A stretch of 64,000 nucleotides of DNA from CALCNS01 sp937897315 (GTDB lineage Bacteria; Bacillota; JAAYKD01): NCBI GenBank assembly GCA_036744005.1, contig DAINOJ010000002.1, positions 1-64,000 of the forward strand, in the 5' to 3' direction. The position numbers and the translations under genes are program-made. The notes under the pieces are model-generated. The model was given only the letters and a program-made list of their open reading frames with translations, made no database searches and was not told where the DNA came from. Shown here one piece after another: positions 1 to 9,048 of the stretch (the stretch's first letter is position 1; each line of letters opens with the position of its first letter).

Positions 1-40
1 CGGTTGTAAATGGGCAAGTTGTCTACCAGTGCAAGTAAAA

Positions 41-68
41 AAGAAGAGCCACTAATGTGGCCCTTCTT
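41..68 (-). terminator. Intrinsic terminator after the aldo/keto reductase gene
   Basis: Twelve-base arms at 41-52 and 57-68 flank a 4-base loop. The single mismatch becomes a G-U pair only in minus-strand RNA, and a T-rich run follows on that strand (positions 40-37). It lies just beyond the stop codon at 74-76. Confidence 0.8.
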
Positions 69-73
69 TTTTT

Positions 74-1192
74 TTATGACTCGAACCGCTTTGCTACACG
101 CTTCATATCTTCTATGATGGGTATGTGCTGAGGACAATGCTTTTCACACGCTCCACAGGCAATACAATCGCTGGCTTTACCTCGATCCAATGTTTGTCTC
201 GTATAGTGCATGGCCGGGAAGTTTGCACTTCCAAACTGCTCCACCATATTGTATATACTGAACAAGGAAGGTATGTTGATACGCATAGGGCAGTGCTCTA
301 CACAATACTGACAAGCTGTGCAGGGAATCGCTGTGGATTGTTGAATGATTTGTTTTGCTTGATCCACCAGGTTTTGCTCTTCATCATTCAGAGGTTGGAA
401 ATCCTTCATATAGGAGCAATTATCGAAGGCATGTTCTAATTTTGACATGCCACTTAATACAACATACACACCCTCCAAGGATGCTGCAAAACGTACCGCC
501 CAAGAAGCAACCGAAGCGTCCGGACGATAGGTTTGAAATAGGGTAGTAATCGCTTCTCCCGGAGAAGCCAAGCCCCCACCCTTAATGGGTTCCATTACAA
601 TGATGGGCTTCTTATGTTTGCGGGCTACTTCATAACACGCTCTCGATTGTACACTCGGACGCTCCCAATCTGCATAATTGATTTGGAGTTGCACGAAATC
701 CACTTCCGGATGTTGTTCGAGGATTTGCTCGAGCACCTCTGCCGTATCATGAAAGGAGAAGCCAACATACCGAGCTTTGCCAGATTTCTTCAGTTGAGCA
801 ATATATTCAAAGCCCCTCGTCTTTTGTGCTTTGCGATAATTTTCTACACCTAAATTGTGCAACAAGTAGAAGTCGAAGTAAGTCACACCGCAACGTTCTA
901 ACTGCTCTGCAAAAAAGCGGGGATAATCCTCTTCCTTTTTCACTAAATACATTGGCATCTTATCTGCTAGCAGAAAAGAGTCTCTCGGATACCGATCTAC
1001 TAATCCGATACGCAAAGCACCTTCTGATTTCCCACCATGGTAGGGATATGCTGTATCAAAATATGTAAATCCCTCTTTCATACAATGGTCCACCATTTGA
1101 TTGACTTGAATTTGATCAATCGTTTGACCATCCTCCAGCACAGGTAATCTCATCGCTCCGAAGCCAAGTTTCTTGGTTTGCTGATGTATCAT
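74..1192 (-). CDS. Aldo/keto reductase with two C-terminal 4Fe-4S clusters
   Basis: This is a 372-residue oxidoreductase of the aldo/keto reductase superfamily. The N-terminal barrel shows LGFGAMRLP and the catalytic tetrad: Asp in FDTAYPY, the nearby Tyr, Lys in ADKMP and His in LLHNL. The last ~80 residues carry two ferredoxin-like motifs, CTACQYCVEHCP and CIACGACEKHCP, typical of the ferredoxin-fused subgroup. I chose the ATG at 1192 because AAGGAG lies about 9 bases upstream; longer in-frame versions run into the terminator and the upstream gene. A hairpin at 1219-1249 separates it from the lysine operon, so it is probably its own unit. The substrate is unknown. Confidence 0.88.
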   Translation of the reverse strand: MIHQQTKKLGFGAMRLPVLEDGQTIDQIQVNQMVDHCMKEGFTYFDTAYPYHGGKSEGALRIGLVDRYPRDSFLLADKMPMYLVKKEEDYPRFFAEQLERCGVTYFDFYLLHNLGVENYRKAQKTRGFEYIAQLKKSGKARYVGFSFHDTAEVLEQILEQHPEVDFVQLQINYADWERPSVQSRACYEVARKHKKPIIVMEPIKGGGLASPGEAITTLFQTYRPDASVASWAVRFAASLEGVYVVLSGMSKLEHAFDNCSYMKDFQPLNDEEQNLVDQAKQIIQQSTAIPCTACQYCVEHCPMRINIPSLFSIYNMVEQFGSANFPAMHYTRQTLDRGKASDCIACGACEKHCPQHIPIIEDMKRVAKRFES

Positions 1193-1218
1193 CAAAAACG
1201 CCACTCCTTCAATAAAAT

Positions 1219-1249
1219 AAGCAGAATAACCTATTTGGTTGTTCTGCTT
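1219..1249 (-). terminator. Intrinsic terminator ending the lysine fermentation operon
   Basis: Arms at 1219-1231 and 1237-1249 (AAGCAGAA plus an inner GGTT/AACC stem) flank a 5-base loop. On the minus strand they are followed by ATTTTATT. It sits 20 bases past the atoA stop and ahead of the next gene's ribosome-binding site. Confidence 0.75.
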
Positions 1250-1268
1250 ATTTCGATTCAAGCGAAGA

Positions 1269-1934
1269 TTATCCTTCAATTTCGGGTCCAAACTCTTTTA
1301 GATGTACAGCTACCGTAAAAGGAGCTTCGGTCTTTGCTCGAATCTCTTCCAATGAGACGCCTCTACGCTTCTCTCTTAGCAGCAACCCTCCTATGGTAAC
1401 ATCCAAAACGGCTAATTCTGTGATGATACGATGTACTTTCTGGTAAGCGGTGAGTGGAAGGCGGCACCTCTTTAGAATTTTCGCTGCATCCCCTTTGGCG
1501 GTATGAGTCATGACCACGATCACTCTCTTTGCCCCTACTACCAAGTCCATAGCTCCGCCCATGCCGGGTACCATTTTCTGTGGAACAATATGGCTGGCTA
1601 AGGAACCTTCTTCATCCACTTCCAATGCTCCTAACATGGTTTGATCGATATGTCCTCCGCGAATGATTCCGAACGAAGTGGCACTATCGAAGTAACTGGC
1701 GTATGGCTTCACGGTCACTTTTGCACCCCCGGCATTGACGACGTGGGGATTTGAAGAATCCAGTGTAGCCATTTTATCCATCCCCATAATCCCGTTCTCC
1801 GATTGTAGTATGATGCGAATGCCTTCCCTTACATAGTTCGCTACCATAGTCGGCACACCAATTCCTAAATTGACTACATCCCCATCTGCTAACTCTTCCG
1901 CTGCTCGACGAGCGATTACTTCTTTAGGATCCAT
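1269..1934 (-). CDS. atoA: Acetoacetate/butyrate CoA-transferase, subunit B
   Basis: This 221-residue beta subunit of a family I CoA-transferase carries the catalytic glutamate in the SENG motif (about residues 45-48) and the glycine-rich NLGIGVP segment. With AtoD it should move CoA between butyryl-CoA (or acetyl-CoA) and acetoacetate, the step that activates the acetoacetate released by Kce. The ATG start has AAGGAG 7 bases upstream and overlaps the atoD stop by 19 bases, so translation is probably coupled. It is the last gene of the lysine operon. The exact acyl donor cannot be read from sequence. Confidence 0.93.
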   Translation of the reverse strand: MDPKEVIARRAAEELADGDVVNLGIGVPTMVANYVREGIRIILQSENGIMGMDKMATLDSSNPHVVNAGGAKVTVKPYASYFDSATSFGIIRGGHIDQTMLGALEVDEEGSLASHIVPQKMVPGMGGAMDLVVGAKRVIVVMTHTAKGDAAKILKRCRLPLTAYQKVHRIITELAVLDVTIGGLLLREKRRGVSLEEIRAKTEAPFTVAVHLKEFGPEIEG

Positions 1935-2587
1935 TCTGCATCTCCTTTCACTAGAAAATCAATAAATATACCAGATGTCATAATACACTCTGGTTCTAAT
2001 TCACCGATTTCGACAAGTTCTTCACTCGTTGCCAAGACCAAGTCTGCCGCCATAGCCATCAGGGGGTTAAAATTACGAGTAGTACCTGCATAATATAAGT
2101 TTCCAAAAGAGTCTGCCTTGGTCGCATGTATGAGGGCTAAATCTGCTCTTATAGGTGTTTCTAGAAGGTATTCTTTACCATCAATTTCCAGTATTTTTTT
2201 CCCTTCCGCCACATGTGTCCCTAATCCAGTCGGAGTGAGCACTCCCCCTAACCCATGTCCACCGCAGCGAATTCTCTCTGCCAAAGTGCCTTGAGGGACT
2301 AATTCGACTTCTAAATCACCGGCAGACATTTGCTTTCCCGTCTCAGGGTTCATACCAATATGAGATGTAATGATTTTTTTGACTCGTTTGCTGTCAATAA
2401 GTCTCGATATACCAAATCCCGGCATGGCAGTGTCGTTACAAATAATCGTATAATCACGTATTCCTTTTTCGAGGATGGCGTCTACCAACAACTCAGAGGT
2501 ACCGTTCGACATGAATCCACCTATCATAATAGTCATTCCATCACAAAAATGTCGGAGTGCTTCCTGATATGTAATAATCTTTTGCAA
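1916..2587 (-). CDS. atoD: Acetoacetate/butyrate CoA-transferase, subunit A
   Basis: This 223-residue alpha subunit of a family I CoA-transferase shows the typical N-terminal IMIGGFMSNGTSE loop. It forms a heteromer with the product of the overlapping downstream gene. The only credible start is a TTG at 2587 behind a weak GAAGGGG, because the frame offers no nearby ATG. It follows hbd by 17 bases. In lysine fermentation this enzyme recycles acetoacetate to acetoacetyl-CoA for thiolysis. Confidence 0.92.
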   Translation of the reverse strand: MQKIITYQEALRHFCDGMTIMIGGFMSNGTSELLVDAILEKGIRDYTIICNDTAMPGFGISRLIDSKRVKKIITSHIGMNPETGKQMSAGDLEVELVPQGTLAERIRCGGHGLGGVLTPTGLGTHVAEGKKILEIDGKEYLLETPIRADLALIHATKADSFGNLYYAGTTRNFNPLMAMAADLVLATSEELVEIGELEPECIMTSGIFIDFLVKGDAEWILKK

Positions 2588-2604
2588 CGCAACATACGCC
2601 CCTT

Positions 2605-3450
2605 CTATTTGGAATAAGTATAGAACCCTTCCCCACTCTTACGCCCCAACTTTCCTGCACGAACCATTTTCTTTAAGTATATATGTGCCCGATATTTAGA
2701 ATCCCCTGTTTCCTGTTGTAAAACGTCCATGATATCTAATACAACATCTAGTCCAATCAAATCCGCTAGAGCCAATGGTCCCATAGGGTGATTTGCTCCC
2801 AGCTGCATAGCCGCATCAATATCTTGGGCTTTGGCGACTCCTTCCGCAAGAACTCCAATCGCCTCATTAATCATAGGAATCAAAATTCGATTCACTACAA
2901 AACCAGGAGATTCTTGTACTAAGATGGGTTGTTTTCCTAGAGCGTTCACTATACTTAATACTTTCTGTATCGTCTCTTCCGACGATTTTGTTGCTTGAAC
3001 CACTTCTACTAATTTCATAAGTGGTGCAGGATTGAAGAAATGCAGCCCTACCATATTCTGCGGATTTGGAAGGACAGAAGCTAACTCTGTAACCGACAAA
3101 CTGGATGTGTTGGTCGCAAATATGGGTGTTCCGAGGGCTTCATTGGCTAAAGAACTCCATAAATGTTTTTTGACTTCCATTTTCTCAACCACAGCTTCTA
3201 GAACCAAGTCCACCTCTCCGCATTCTGAAATGGAAGTAATGGGATGATAATGCTGAAAGAAATGCTCTTGATCCTCTACACTCAACCGATTTTTTTCTAC
3301 CAGACGCTGAATTGTCCTCTCTAAACTAGCTGTAGCCCGTTCTACCGCATTTGCTTGGATATCATATAGATAGGTATCCATACCACTACCGGCAAAGCAT
3401 TGAGCGATGCCTGTTCCCATAGTACCTGCACCAATTATCAGAACTTTCAT
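2605..3450 (-). CDS. hbd: 3-hydroxybutyryl-CoA dehydrogenase
   Basis: This NAD(P)-dependent dehydrogenase interconverts acetoacetyl-CoA and 3-hydroxybutyryl-CoA. At 281 residues it has the family's usual length. The N-terminal Rossmann motif is GAGTMGTGIA (residues 7-16), the catalytic His lies in GLHFFNPAP, and the C-terminal helical domain ends in KSGEGFYTY. A strong GGAGG precedes the ATG. Together with Crt it links acetyl-CoA to crotonyl-CoA, a branch the core lysine pathway does not strictly need. Confidence 0.95.
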   Translation of the reverse strand: MKVLIIGAGTMGTGIAQCFAGSGMDTYLYDIQANAVERATASLERTIQRLVEKNRLSVEDQEHFFQHYHPITSISECGEVDLVLEAVVEKMEVKKHLWSSLANEALGTPIFATNTSSLSVTELASVLPNPQNMVGLHFFNPAPLMKLVEVVQATKSSEETIQKVLSIVNALGKQPILVQESPGFVVNRILIPMINEAIGVLAEGVAKAQDIDAAMQLGANHPMGPLALADLIGLDVVLDIMDVLQQETGDSKYRAHIYLKKMVRAGKLGRKSGEGFYTYSK

Positions 3451-3464
3451 ATAAGTCCTCCCTC

Positions 3465-4229
3465 CTAAACTTTACGTTGCTTGTCTAAAAAGGCTTGCAT
3501 ACGTTCTTTTTGATCGGGGAACGAGAAGCAGGCACTGAATCGCTCTGCTTCTTGTAGAAAATCTGCAGCCGTCACATCCAAATGTGCATAAGCGAATAAA
3601 CGACTTAACTGACGTAAGGCAGCAGGACTATTTTTACGAATTCTCTGAATCATTTCTTTCAAAACTGTTTCCAATTCTTCTGTAGTCGCTAATGTTTCAA
3701 CTAACCCTATGCGATATGCTTCTTGCCCATCTATGGTCTTACCGGTATACATCAAGTGCTTCGCATGACCTTCACCAATGAGTCTGGCCAGTCGGAAGGT
3801 TCCACCAAAACCAGGGATGATTCCTAATCCAGTTTCCGGCAACGCAAATTTCGCTTGCGGAGTGGCAATTCGAAAATCACAAGCAATTGCTAATTCCATA
3901 CCTCCGCCCAAAGCATAGCCATGTACTACTGCTATGGTAGGGATATGCAGCTGCTCTAACTGAGCAAAGATTCTGTTGCCAAACAAGGAGAAGTCAAAGG
4001 CTTGCCTTTGATTGAACGTCAACATTTCAGAAATATCCGCACCGGCTACAAAAGCCTTATCTCCTGCTCCTCGCAAGATTAAACATCGATATTCCGGATG
4101 ATCTGCAACTTCTCTTAGTGCCGTTGACAATTCTGTCAACATTTCGGTATTCATAGCATTGAGGGCTTCCGGACGATTAATTGTCAATGTTACAACCTGG
4201 TCGACAATTTGAACTTGAATATTCTTCAT
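3465..4229 (-). CDS. crt: Enoyl-CoA hydratase / crotonase
   Basis: This 254-residue crotonase-fold protein should interconvert 3-hydroxybutyryl-CoA and crotonyl-CoA. The oxyanion-hole segment AGADIS, the GGGMELA motif with the first catalytic Glu, and LPETGLGIIPGFGG with the second are all present. It lies 14 bases downstream of the thiolase/crotonase junction pattern seen in butyrate operons and directly upstream of hbd. The short-chain specificity comes from context; other enoyl-CoA hydratases look similar. Confidence 0.92.
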   Translation of the reverse strand: MKNIQVQIVDQVVTLTINRPEALNAMNTEMLTELSTALREVADHPEYRCLILRGAGDKAFVAGADISEMLTFNQRQAFDFSLFGNRIFAQLEQLHIPTIAVVHGYALGGGMELAIACDFRIATPQAKFALPETGLGIIPGFGGTFRLARLIGEGHAKHLMYTGKTIDGQEAYRIGLVETLATTEELETVLKEMIQRIRKNSPAALRQLSRLFAYAHLDVTAADFLQEAERFSACFSFPDQKERMQAFLDKQRKV

Positions 4230-4231
4230 CG

Positions 4232-5425
4232 TTATTCACACCTTTCATCTCTGTGCACTATGAGTGCTTCTCCCATGCCGCCGCCGATACAGAGTGTAGC
4301 AAGACCATAAGTAGATTGTCTCTTCTTCATTTCATGTAATAATGTTACCAGTACTCTTGCTCCCGATGCTCCAATGGGATGGCCTAACGCGATCGCACCA
4401 CCATTCACATTCACAATTTCCGGATTCAGCCCTAATTCACGACTCACAGCTATAGATTGAGCGGCAAAGGCTTCGTTGGCTTCCACCAAATCGAGTTGGT
4501 TCATAGAAAGATTAGCTTTTCTCAAGGCTTGCATGACAGAAGGAATGGGTCCGAGGCCCATGACTGACGGGTCCACTCCTACCGAGCCACTGCTAACAAT
4601 CCGAGCCAACGGTTTTAGTGAGTTTTCTACCAAGAATTTCTCTCCACAGACTATGAGAACAGCGGCCCCATCATTAATACCCGAAGCATTTCCTGCAGTT
4701 ACCGTACCATCCGGTTTAAAAGCCGGTCGTAACTTTTGCAACGCTTCTAGTGTACTACCGAAGCGAGGATGTTCATCCTGCTGAAACAATGTGACGTTTT
4801 TTTTGCGATCTACTAATTCTACGGGAACTATCTCGTCCATAAACCGACCCGATTGAATGGCTTTCTCAGCACGTTGTTGGGAGAGCAAAGCAAATTCATC
4901 TTGTTCTTTACGACTGATGCCAAATTGAGCAGCTATATTTTCTGCTGTGATTCCCATATGATATTGGTTAAAAACGTCCGTTAACCCATCATAAACCATC
5001 AGGTCTGTTGCTTCCTGATGACCCATTCTGGAACCATAACGCAAATTTCGCAAGATATAGGGTGCTTGATCCATGTTTTCCATACCACCTGCAGCAATGC
5101 AATCTGCTTCGCCAGCGAGGATACTCCGTTGAGCGTACACAATACTGGTTAATCCGGAACCACAAACCTTATTTAGGGTCATTGCTGGCTTCTCCAATGG
5201 AATACCTGCACCCATCGCTGCTTGCCTCGCAGGATTCTGCCCGATACCCGCTTGCAATACGTTCCCCATAACCACTTCGCACACTTGGTCCGGTTGAATC
5301 CCTGCTTGGTTCATCGCTGCTTTCAAAGCAATGGATCCCAACGCGACTGCTGAGGTGTCTTTTAAACTTCCTCCCATTGTCCCAATGGCCGTTCTACAAG
5401 CACTAACCAAATAGATTTTTTGCAT
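4232..5425 (-). CDS. thlA: Acetyl-CoA C-acetyltransferase (thiolase)
   Basis: This 397-residue biosynthetic-type thiolase has the nucleophilic Cys in NKVCGSGL, the His in GGAIALGHPIGASG and the second Cys in CIGGGMGEA. It cleaves acetoacetyl-CoA to two acetyl-CoA during lysine fermentation, or condenses acetyl-CoA toward butyrate. It lies 18 bases after kamE and only 2 bases before the crotonase gene, so it is clearly inside the same operon. The symbol atoB would be equally valid. Confidence 0.94.
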   Translation of the reverse strand: MQKIYLVSACRTAIGTMGGSLKDTSAVALGSIALKAAMNQAGIQPDQVCEVVMGNVLQAGIGQNPARQAAMGAGIPLEKPAMTLNKVCGSGLTSIVYAQRSILAGEADCIAAGGMENMDQAPYILRNLRYGSRMGHQEATDLMVYDGLTDVFNQYHMGITAENIAAQFGISRKEQDEFALLSQQRAEKAIQSGRFMDEIVPVELVDRKKNVTLFQQDEHPRFGSTLEALQKLRPAFKPDGTVTAGNASGINDGAAVLIVCGEKFLVENSLKPLARIVSSGSVGVDPSVMGLGPIPSVMQALRKANLSMNQLDLVEANEAFAAQSIAVSRELGLNPEIVNVNGGAIALGHPIGASGARVLVTLLHEMKKRQSTYGLATLCIGGGMGEALIVHRDERCE

Positions 5426-5443
5426 GATACCCCTTCTTTCCTT

Positions 5444-6211
5444 TTAGCATTGATTCGATTGCCTGCGTATGAGTTCACGCACCATAAAGGTGGCAACATC
5501 GTCGGCGAATTTTCCACTACCAAATCCGGCATCAAATCCTAGTTCTTTTGCCAACTCATGTGTAATTCTTGCACCGCCACAAATCATGATAAGGTTCTCC
5601 CGTACCCCTTCTGCTTCTGCAAGCTCTACCAGCTGAGTTAAATTTTTAATATGAATCTCTTTTTGTGTGACTGTTTGTGAAACAAGTAGTACATCTGCCT
5701 GAACATCCAATGCTTTTTGCAGAAATGTTTCATTCGCTACTTGGCTACCCAGATTGTAGGTTTCTAACATTTCGTACCGTTCCAATCCGTAATGCCCTGC
5801 AAACCCTTTTCGATTCATAATGGCATCAATTCCAACCGTATGCGCATCGGTTCCGGTTGATGCACCAATCACGATGATTTTGCGGCCAATGGCCTTACGG
5901 ATTAGCAGGTCTGTTTCTTCCAAGCTTAAGGTTTTATCCTCGCCTTTCTCCACTTGTATCGTCGCGAAATCAACACGATGCTGTAAGGTACCATATAGAA
6001 CGAAAAACGAATATTGCTCGGATAACGCGCTTTGGTGAACGATGGATACTTCTGTCATCCCCATATGATTCGCCAATTTCACGGCCGCTGCACAAGCACG
6101 GGGACCAGATGATACTGGTAAGGTGAAACTGATTTGTGTTTTGCCATCGTTCAATGTATCTCCGTAAGGTTTAATCCAGTGATGTTCCAACGCAACGTTT
6201 TTATCTTGCAT
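5444..6211 (-). CDS. kamE: Lysine 5,6-aminomutase, beta (cobalamin-binding) subunit
   Basis: This 255-residue subunit shifts the terminal amino group of beta-lysine together with KamD, using adenosylcobalamin and PLP. The base-off B12 motif D-A-H-x-x-G is present with the cobalt-ligating His at about residue 124. A lysine lies 11 residues later (about 135), matching the spacing of His133 and the PLP-binding Lys144 in the characterised clostridial enzyme. I chose the ATG at 6211 because GGGAGG lies 8 bases upstream; an open extension to 6286 lacks such a site. It overlaps the kamD stop by 11 bases. Confidence 0.95.
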   Translation of the reverse strand: MQDKNVALEHHWIKPYGDTLNDGKTQISFTLPVSSGPRACAAAVKLANHMGMTEVSIVHQSALSEQYSFFVLYGTLQHRVDFATIQVEKGEDKTLSLEETDLLIRKAIGRKIIVIGASTGTDAHTVGIDAIMNRKGFAGHYGLERYEMLETYNLGSQVANETFLQKALDVQADVLLVSQTVTQKEIHIKNLTQLVELAEAEGVRENLIMICGGARITHELAKELGFDAGFGSGKFADDVATFMVRELIRRQSNQC

Positions 6212-7766
6212 GCTTAACACCTCCCGATGTGAAGGATTCCACAAACGGGTTGAAATAGGACAAACTCTTTCGGGCCACACCATCAAGCCCTTTCCCTCCG
6301 GATCGACTTCTCTTTATATTGGCAAAAACGCCCAATTCTAAAGCGCCGAAAAGTTGGTGGCTCTCGATATCGGCTAACAATTGACAAGCTTTATCGAGCA
6401 CTTCCTGTGCTCTTTGCTGAAGTTTGCCCCCTGCTTTAAATTCGATTTCCTCTGCTAAACCCTCTGTTGTTTGAAAGATATAGCGAGCATTCTCTATTGC
6501 TAAAGCACGGTCCGACATGAAGGGGGTGTGAATGGCCTCTGTCAGCATGCCCAATAAATGAATTTTCTGCCCGGTTAACGCCGTTACCATATTGAACAAA
6601 GCATTTTGAACATATCCCCTAAAGATATTTCCGGTCATATGTTTAGTGGGTGGCATATACTTCAGGGGCGCTCGAGGGAATATCTCGCGAGCCAGTTGGG
6701 CTTGTGCCAATTCCATGAGGAAACCTCCCGGAACTTCCGGGTCTATTTCAAAAGCGTGACCCAATCCCATTTGCTCCGGTACCAATCCAGACTTATAAGC
6801 CAATTGCTCGTTCAATATCTGCGATGCCAAAACGGTATGAGCTTCTTCCACCGCATCTGCTGTCGTCAAATAATTATCTTCTCCCGTATTGATGATGACA
6901 CCGGCAAAGGCATTGATTTGTCTAGAAAAATGCTGATCGATCAGGGTTCTTTGCATGTTAATATCACGGAATAAAATCCCATAGAGTGCGTCATTCAACA
7001 TGACATCCAACCGTTCCAACGCTCCCATTGCTGCAATCTCTGGCATGCATAAGCCCGAGCAATAATTACATAAGCGAATATAGCGCTGCAACTTCTCCCC
7101 AACGACATCTAGAGCTTCTCGCATCAATCTGAAGTTCGCTTGGGTAGCATAGGTTCCGCCAAACCCTTCTGTCGTCGGTCCATATGGTACATAGTCCAAC
7201 AAGCTCTGTCCGGTCGTTCGAATCACAGCAATGACATCTGCACCTTGCTCTGCTGCTGAGGTGGCTTGAACGATATCTTCGTAAATATTTCCCGTTGCCA
7301 CTATCACATACAGGTATGGGCCTGTTTTATCGCCGAACCGTACTAAGTCTTCTTCTCTTCTCTGCCGATGTTGCTGAATTTTTTTGATACTCTGGCTCAC
7401 GTATGGTTCGAGTATGATTCGGATCCGGTTCTTCTCTACAAGAGACCACTGCCTAAGGTCTAATTTTCCGGAGTCGATTTCTTCGGCAACTTCTTGAGGA
7501 GTTAACCCGGTTTTATCGATTACAGTACCGATCAAATTCGCCACACCATACGACAATAAATTGCAATCACACAAATGATCGACAACGATGTTTGGATAAG
7601 GTACTTGGTGTACATTGATTCCGTCGATACCGAGAAGTCTGCAAATGGTTCGCTCTACTGCGACCGTCGTATGCTCGTCTACAAAAGATTGAACTTGATC
7701 GGCAATCGAGGCAGCATAGTTGCGTGCTTGTTCGACTGTCTGCTTATTTAAATTGATTTTGCTCAT
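6201..7766 (-). CDS. kamD: Lysine 5,6-aminomutase, alpha subunit
   Basis: This 521-residue large subunit of D-lysine/beta-lysine 5,6-aminomutase is close to the family's ~515 residues and forms the barrel that covers PLP and adenosylcobalamin. It produces 3,5-diaminohexanoate from beta-lysine with KamE. A good GAGGAG precedes the ATG. The start overlaps kamA by 23 bases and the end overlaps kamE, a tightly coupled kamA-kamD-kamE string. Like other B12 aminomutases it is prone to inactivation, which explains the kamB/kamC genes nearby. Confidence 0.95.
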   Translation of the reverse strand: MSKINLNKQTVEQARNYAASIADQVQSFVDEHTTVAVERTICRLLGIDGINVHQVPYPNIVVDHLCDCNLLSYGVANLIGTVIDKTGLTPQEVAEEIDSGKLDLRQWSLVEKNRIRIILEPYVSQSIKKIQQHRQRREEDLVRFGDKTGPYLYVIVATGNIYEDIVQATSAAEQGADVIAVIRTTGQSLLDYVPYGPTTEGFGGTYATQANFRLMREALDVVGEKLQRYIRLCNYCSGLCMPEIAAMGALERLDVMLNDALYGILFRDINMQRTLIDQHFSRQINAFAGVIINTGEDNYLTTADAVEEAHTVLASQILNEQLAYKSGLVPEQMGLGHAFEIDPEVPGGFLMELAQAQLAREIFPRAPLKYMPPTKHMTGNIFRGYVQNALFNMVTALTGQKIHLLGMLTEAIHTPFMSDRALAIENARYIFQTTEGLAEEIEFKAGGKLQQRAQEVLDKACQLLADIESHQLFGALELGVFANIKRSRSGGKGLDGVARKSLSYFNPFVESFTSGGVKHAR

Positions 7767-9015
7767 CTGTTGCTCCTCTAACTCTTTGGTTTCGCTCTAA
7801 ATGATCCGGTTCCAAAGAGAGCCGTTGACCTTGTAACAGAGCTGATACCCCAATAGCTGCTTCCACCTTCTCCCCCTTACAAATCGGGCATTGACAATGA
7901 TTTTCATAATGTCGGGGTTGTGTATATGCCGATAAAACTCCTTCAAAATTTCTCAAAACCACTCTATCGGGGCTTTGGCTGATGAGGTAATCCGGCATCA
8001 CCGGTATTTTCCCTCCACCACCAGGAGCATCTACAACAAAGGTTGGAATCGAAAAGCCCGAGGTATGCCCACGTAATGCTTCGATGATTTCAATCCCTTT
8101 ACTGACCGGAGTTCGAAAATGCTCTAACCCTTGCGATAAATCGCATTGGTATAAATAATAGGGTCGAACACGAATATCCACTAACCCCTGAACTAACTCT
8201 TTCATAACATGTGGGCAATCATTGATACCGGCCAATAAAACACTTTGATTGCCGACGGGGATACCGGCATCCGTTAATCTTTCGCAAGCTGCTATTGCAT
8301 CAGGAGTGATTTCGTTGGGGTGATTGAAATGAGTATTCACCCATATTGGGTGGTACTTTTTGAGCATTTGAACCAATTCGGATGTAATTCTTTGCGGGCA
8401 AACGACCGGTGTTCTTGTCCCGATACGGATAATCTTGACGTGAGGTATTCGCCGAAGGGATTGAATAATCTCTTCTAAAACCTGATCCGATACAAGGAAT
8501 GGATCTCCTCCGGACAATAAAACGTCACGTATTTCTTTGTGCCGAGAAATATACTCAATGGCTTTCTCAATTCTTTCTTTGGGCAACTGATGGTCAAGCT
8601 GCCCAGCAAATCTTCTTCTTGTGCAATGTCTGCAATACATGGAGCATTGATCCGTAATCAAAAAAAGCACTCTATCGGGATATCGATGTGTTAAACCGGC
8701 AACAGGCGAATTCACATCTTCGTGAAGAGGATCCAATAAATCCGCAGGAGCTTGAACTAATTCCATTACAGAGGGTATTGCTTGTTTTCGAATGGGACAA
8801 TACGGATTGTCTGAATCGATTAAGGATAAATAATATGGTGTAATCGCCATACGTAAATGTCCCAAACATTGACGAACGCCTTCTTCTTCATCTTCAGTTA
8901 AGTGAAGATACTGTTTTAACTCATCAAGTGTTTCGATGCGATTGCGAACTTGCCAATGCCAATCTCCCCATTGTTGATCCGTGATGTGTGGAAAAAGTAT
9001 TGTTCTTCCGTTCAA
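7744..9015 (-). CDS. kamA: L-lysine 2,3-aminomutase (radical SAM, PLP)
   Basis: This enzyme converts L-lysine to L-beta-lysine, the first pathway step. The radical SAM motif CSMYCRHC, the downstream LSGGDPF segment and the PLP-lysine motif in GGGGK are visible, and the whole sequence reads like the clostridial enzyme. An ATG at 9024 has AAAGG touching it with no spacer. The TTG at 9015 has AAAGGA 8 bases upstream and gives an N-terminus like characterised KamA, so I prefer it (423 residues). The ATG remains possible and would add three residues. Confidence 0.95.
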   Translation of the reverse strand: MNGRTILFPHITDQQWGDWHWQVRNRIETLDELKQYLHLTEDEEEGVRQCLGHLRMAITPYYLSLIDSDNPYCPIRKQAIPSVMELVQAPADLLDPLHEDVNSPVAGLTHRYPDRVLFLITDQCSMYCRHCTRRRFAGQLDHQLPKERIEKAIEYISRHKEIRDVLLSGGDPFLVSDQVLEEIIQSLRRIPHVKIIRIGTRTPVVCPQRITSELVQMLKKYHPIWVNTHFNHPNEITPDAIAACERLTDAGIPVGNQSVLLAGINDCPHVMKELVQGLVDIRVRPYYLYQCDLSQGLEHFRTPVSKGIEIIEALRGHTSGFSIPTFVVDAPGGGGKIPVMPDYLISQSPDRVVLRNFEGVLSAYTQPRHYENHCQCPICKGEKVEAAIGVSALLQGQRLSLEPDHLERNQRVRGATDEQNQFK

Positions 9016-9048
9016 ACAGCTCATCCTTTCTCATGCATAATGACCGAA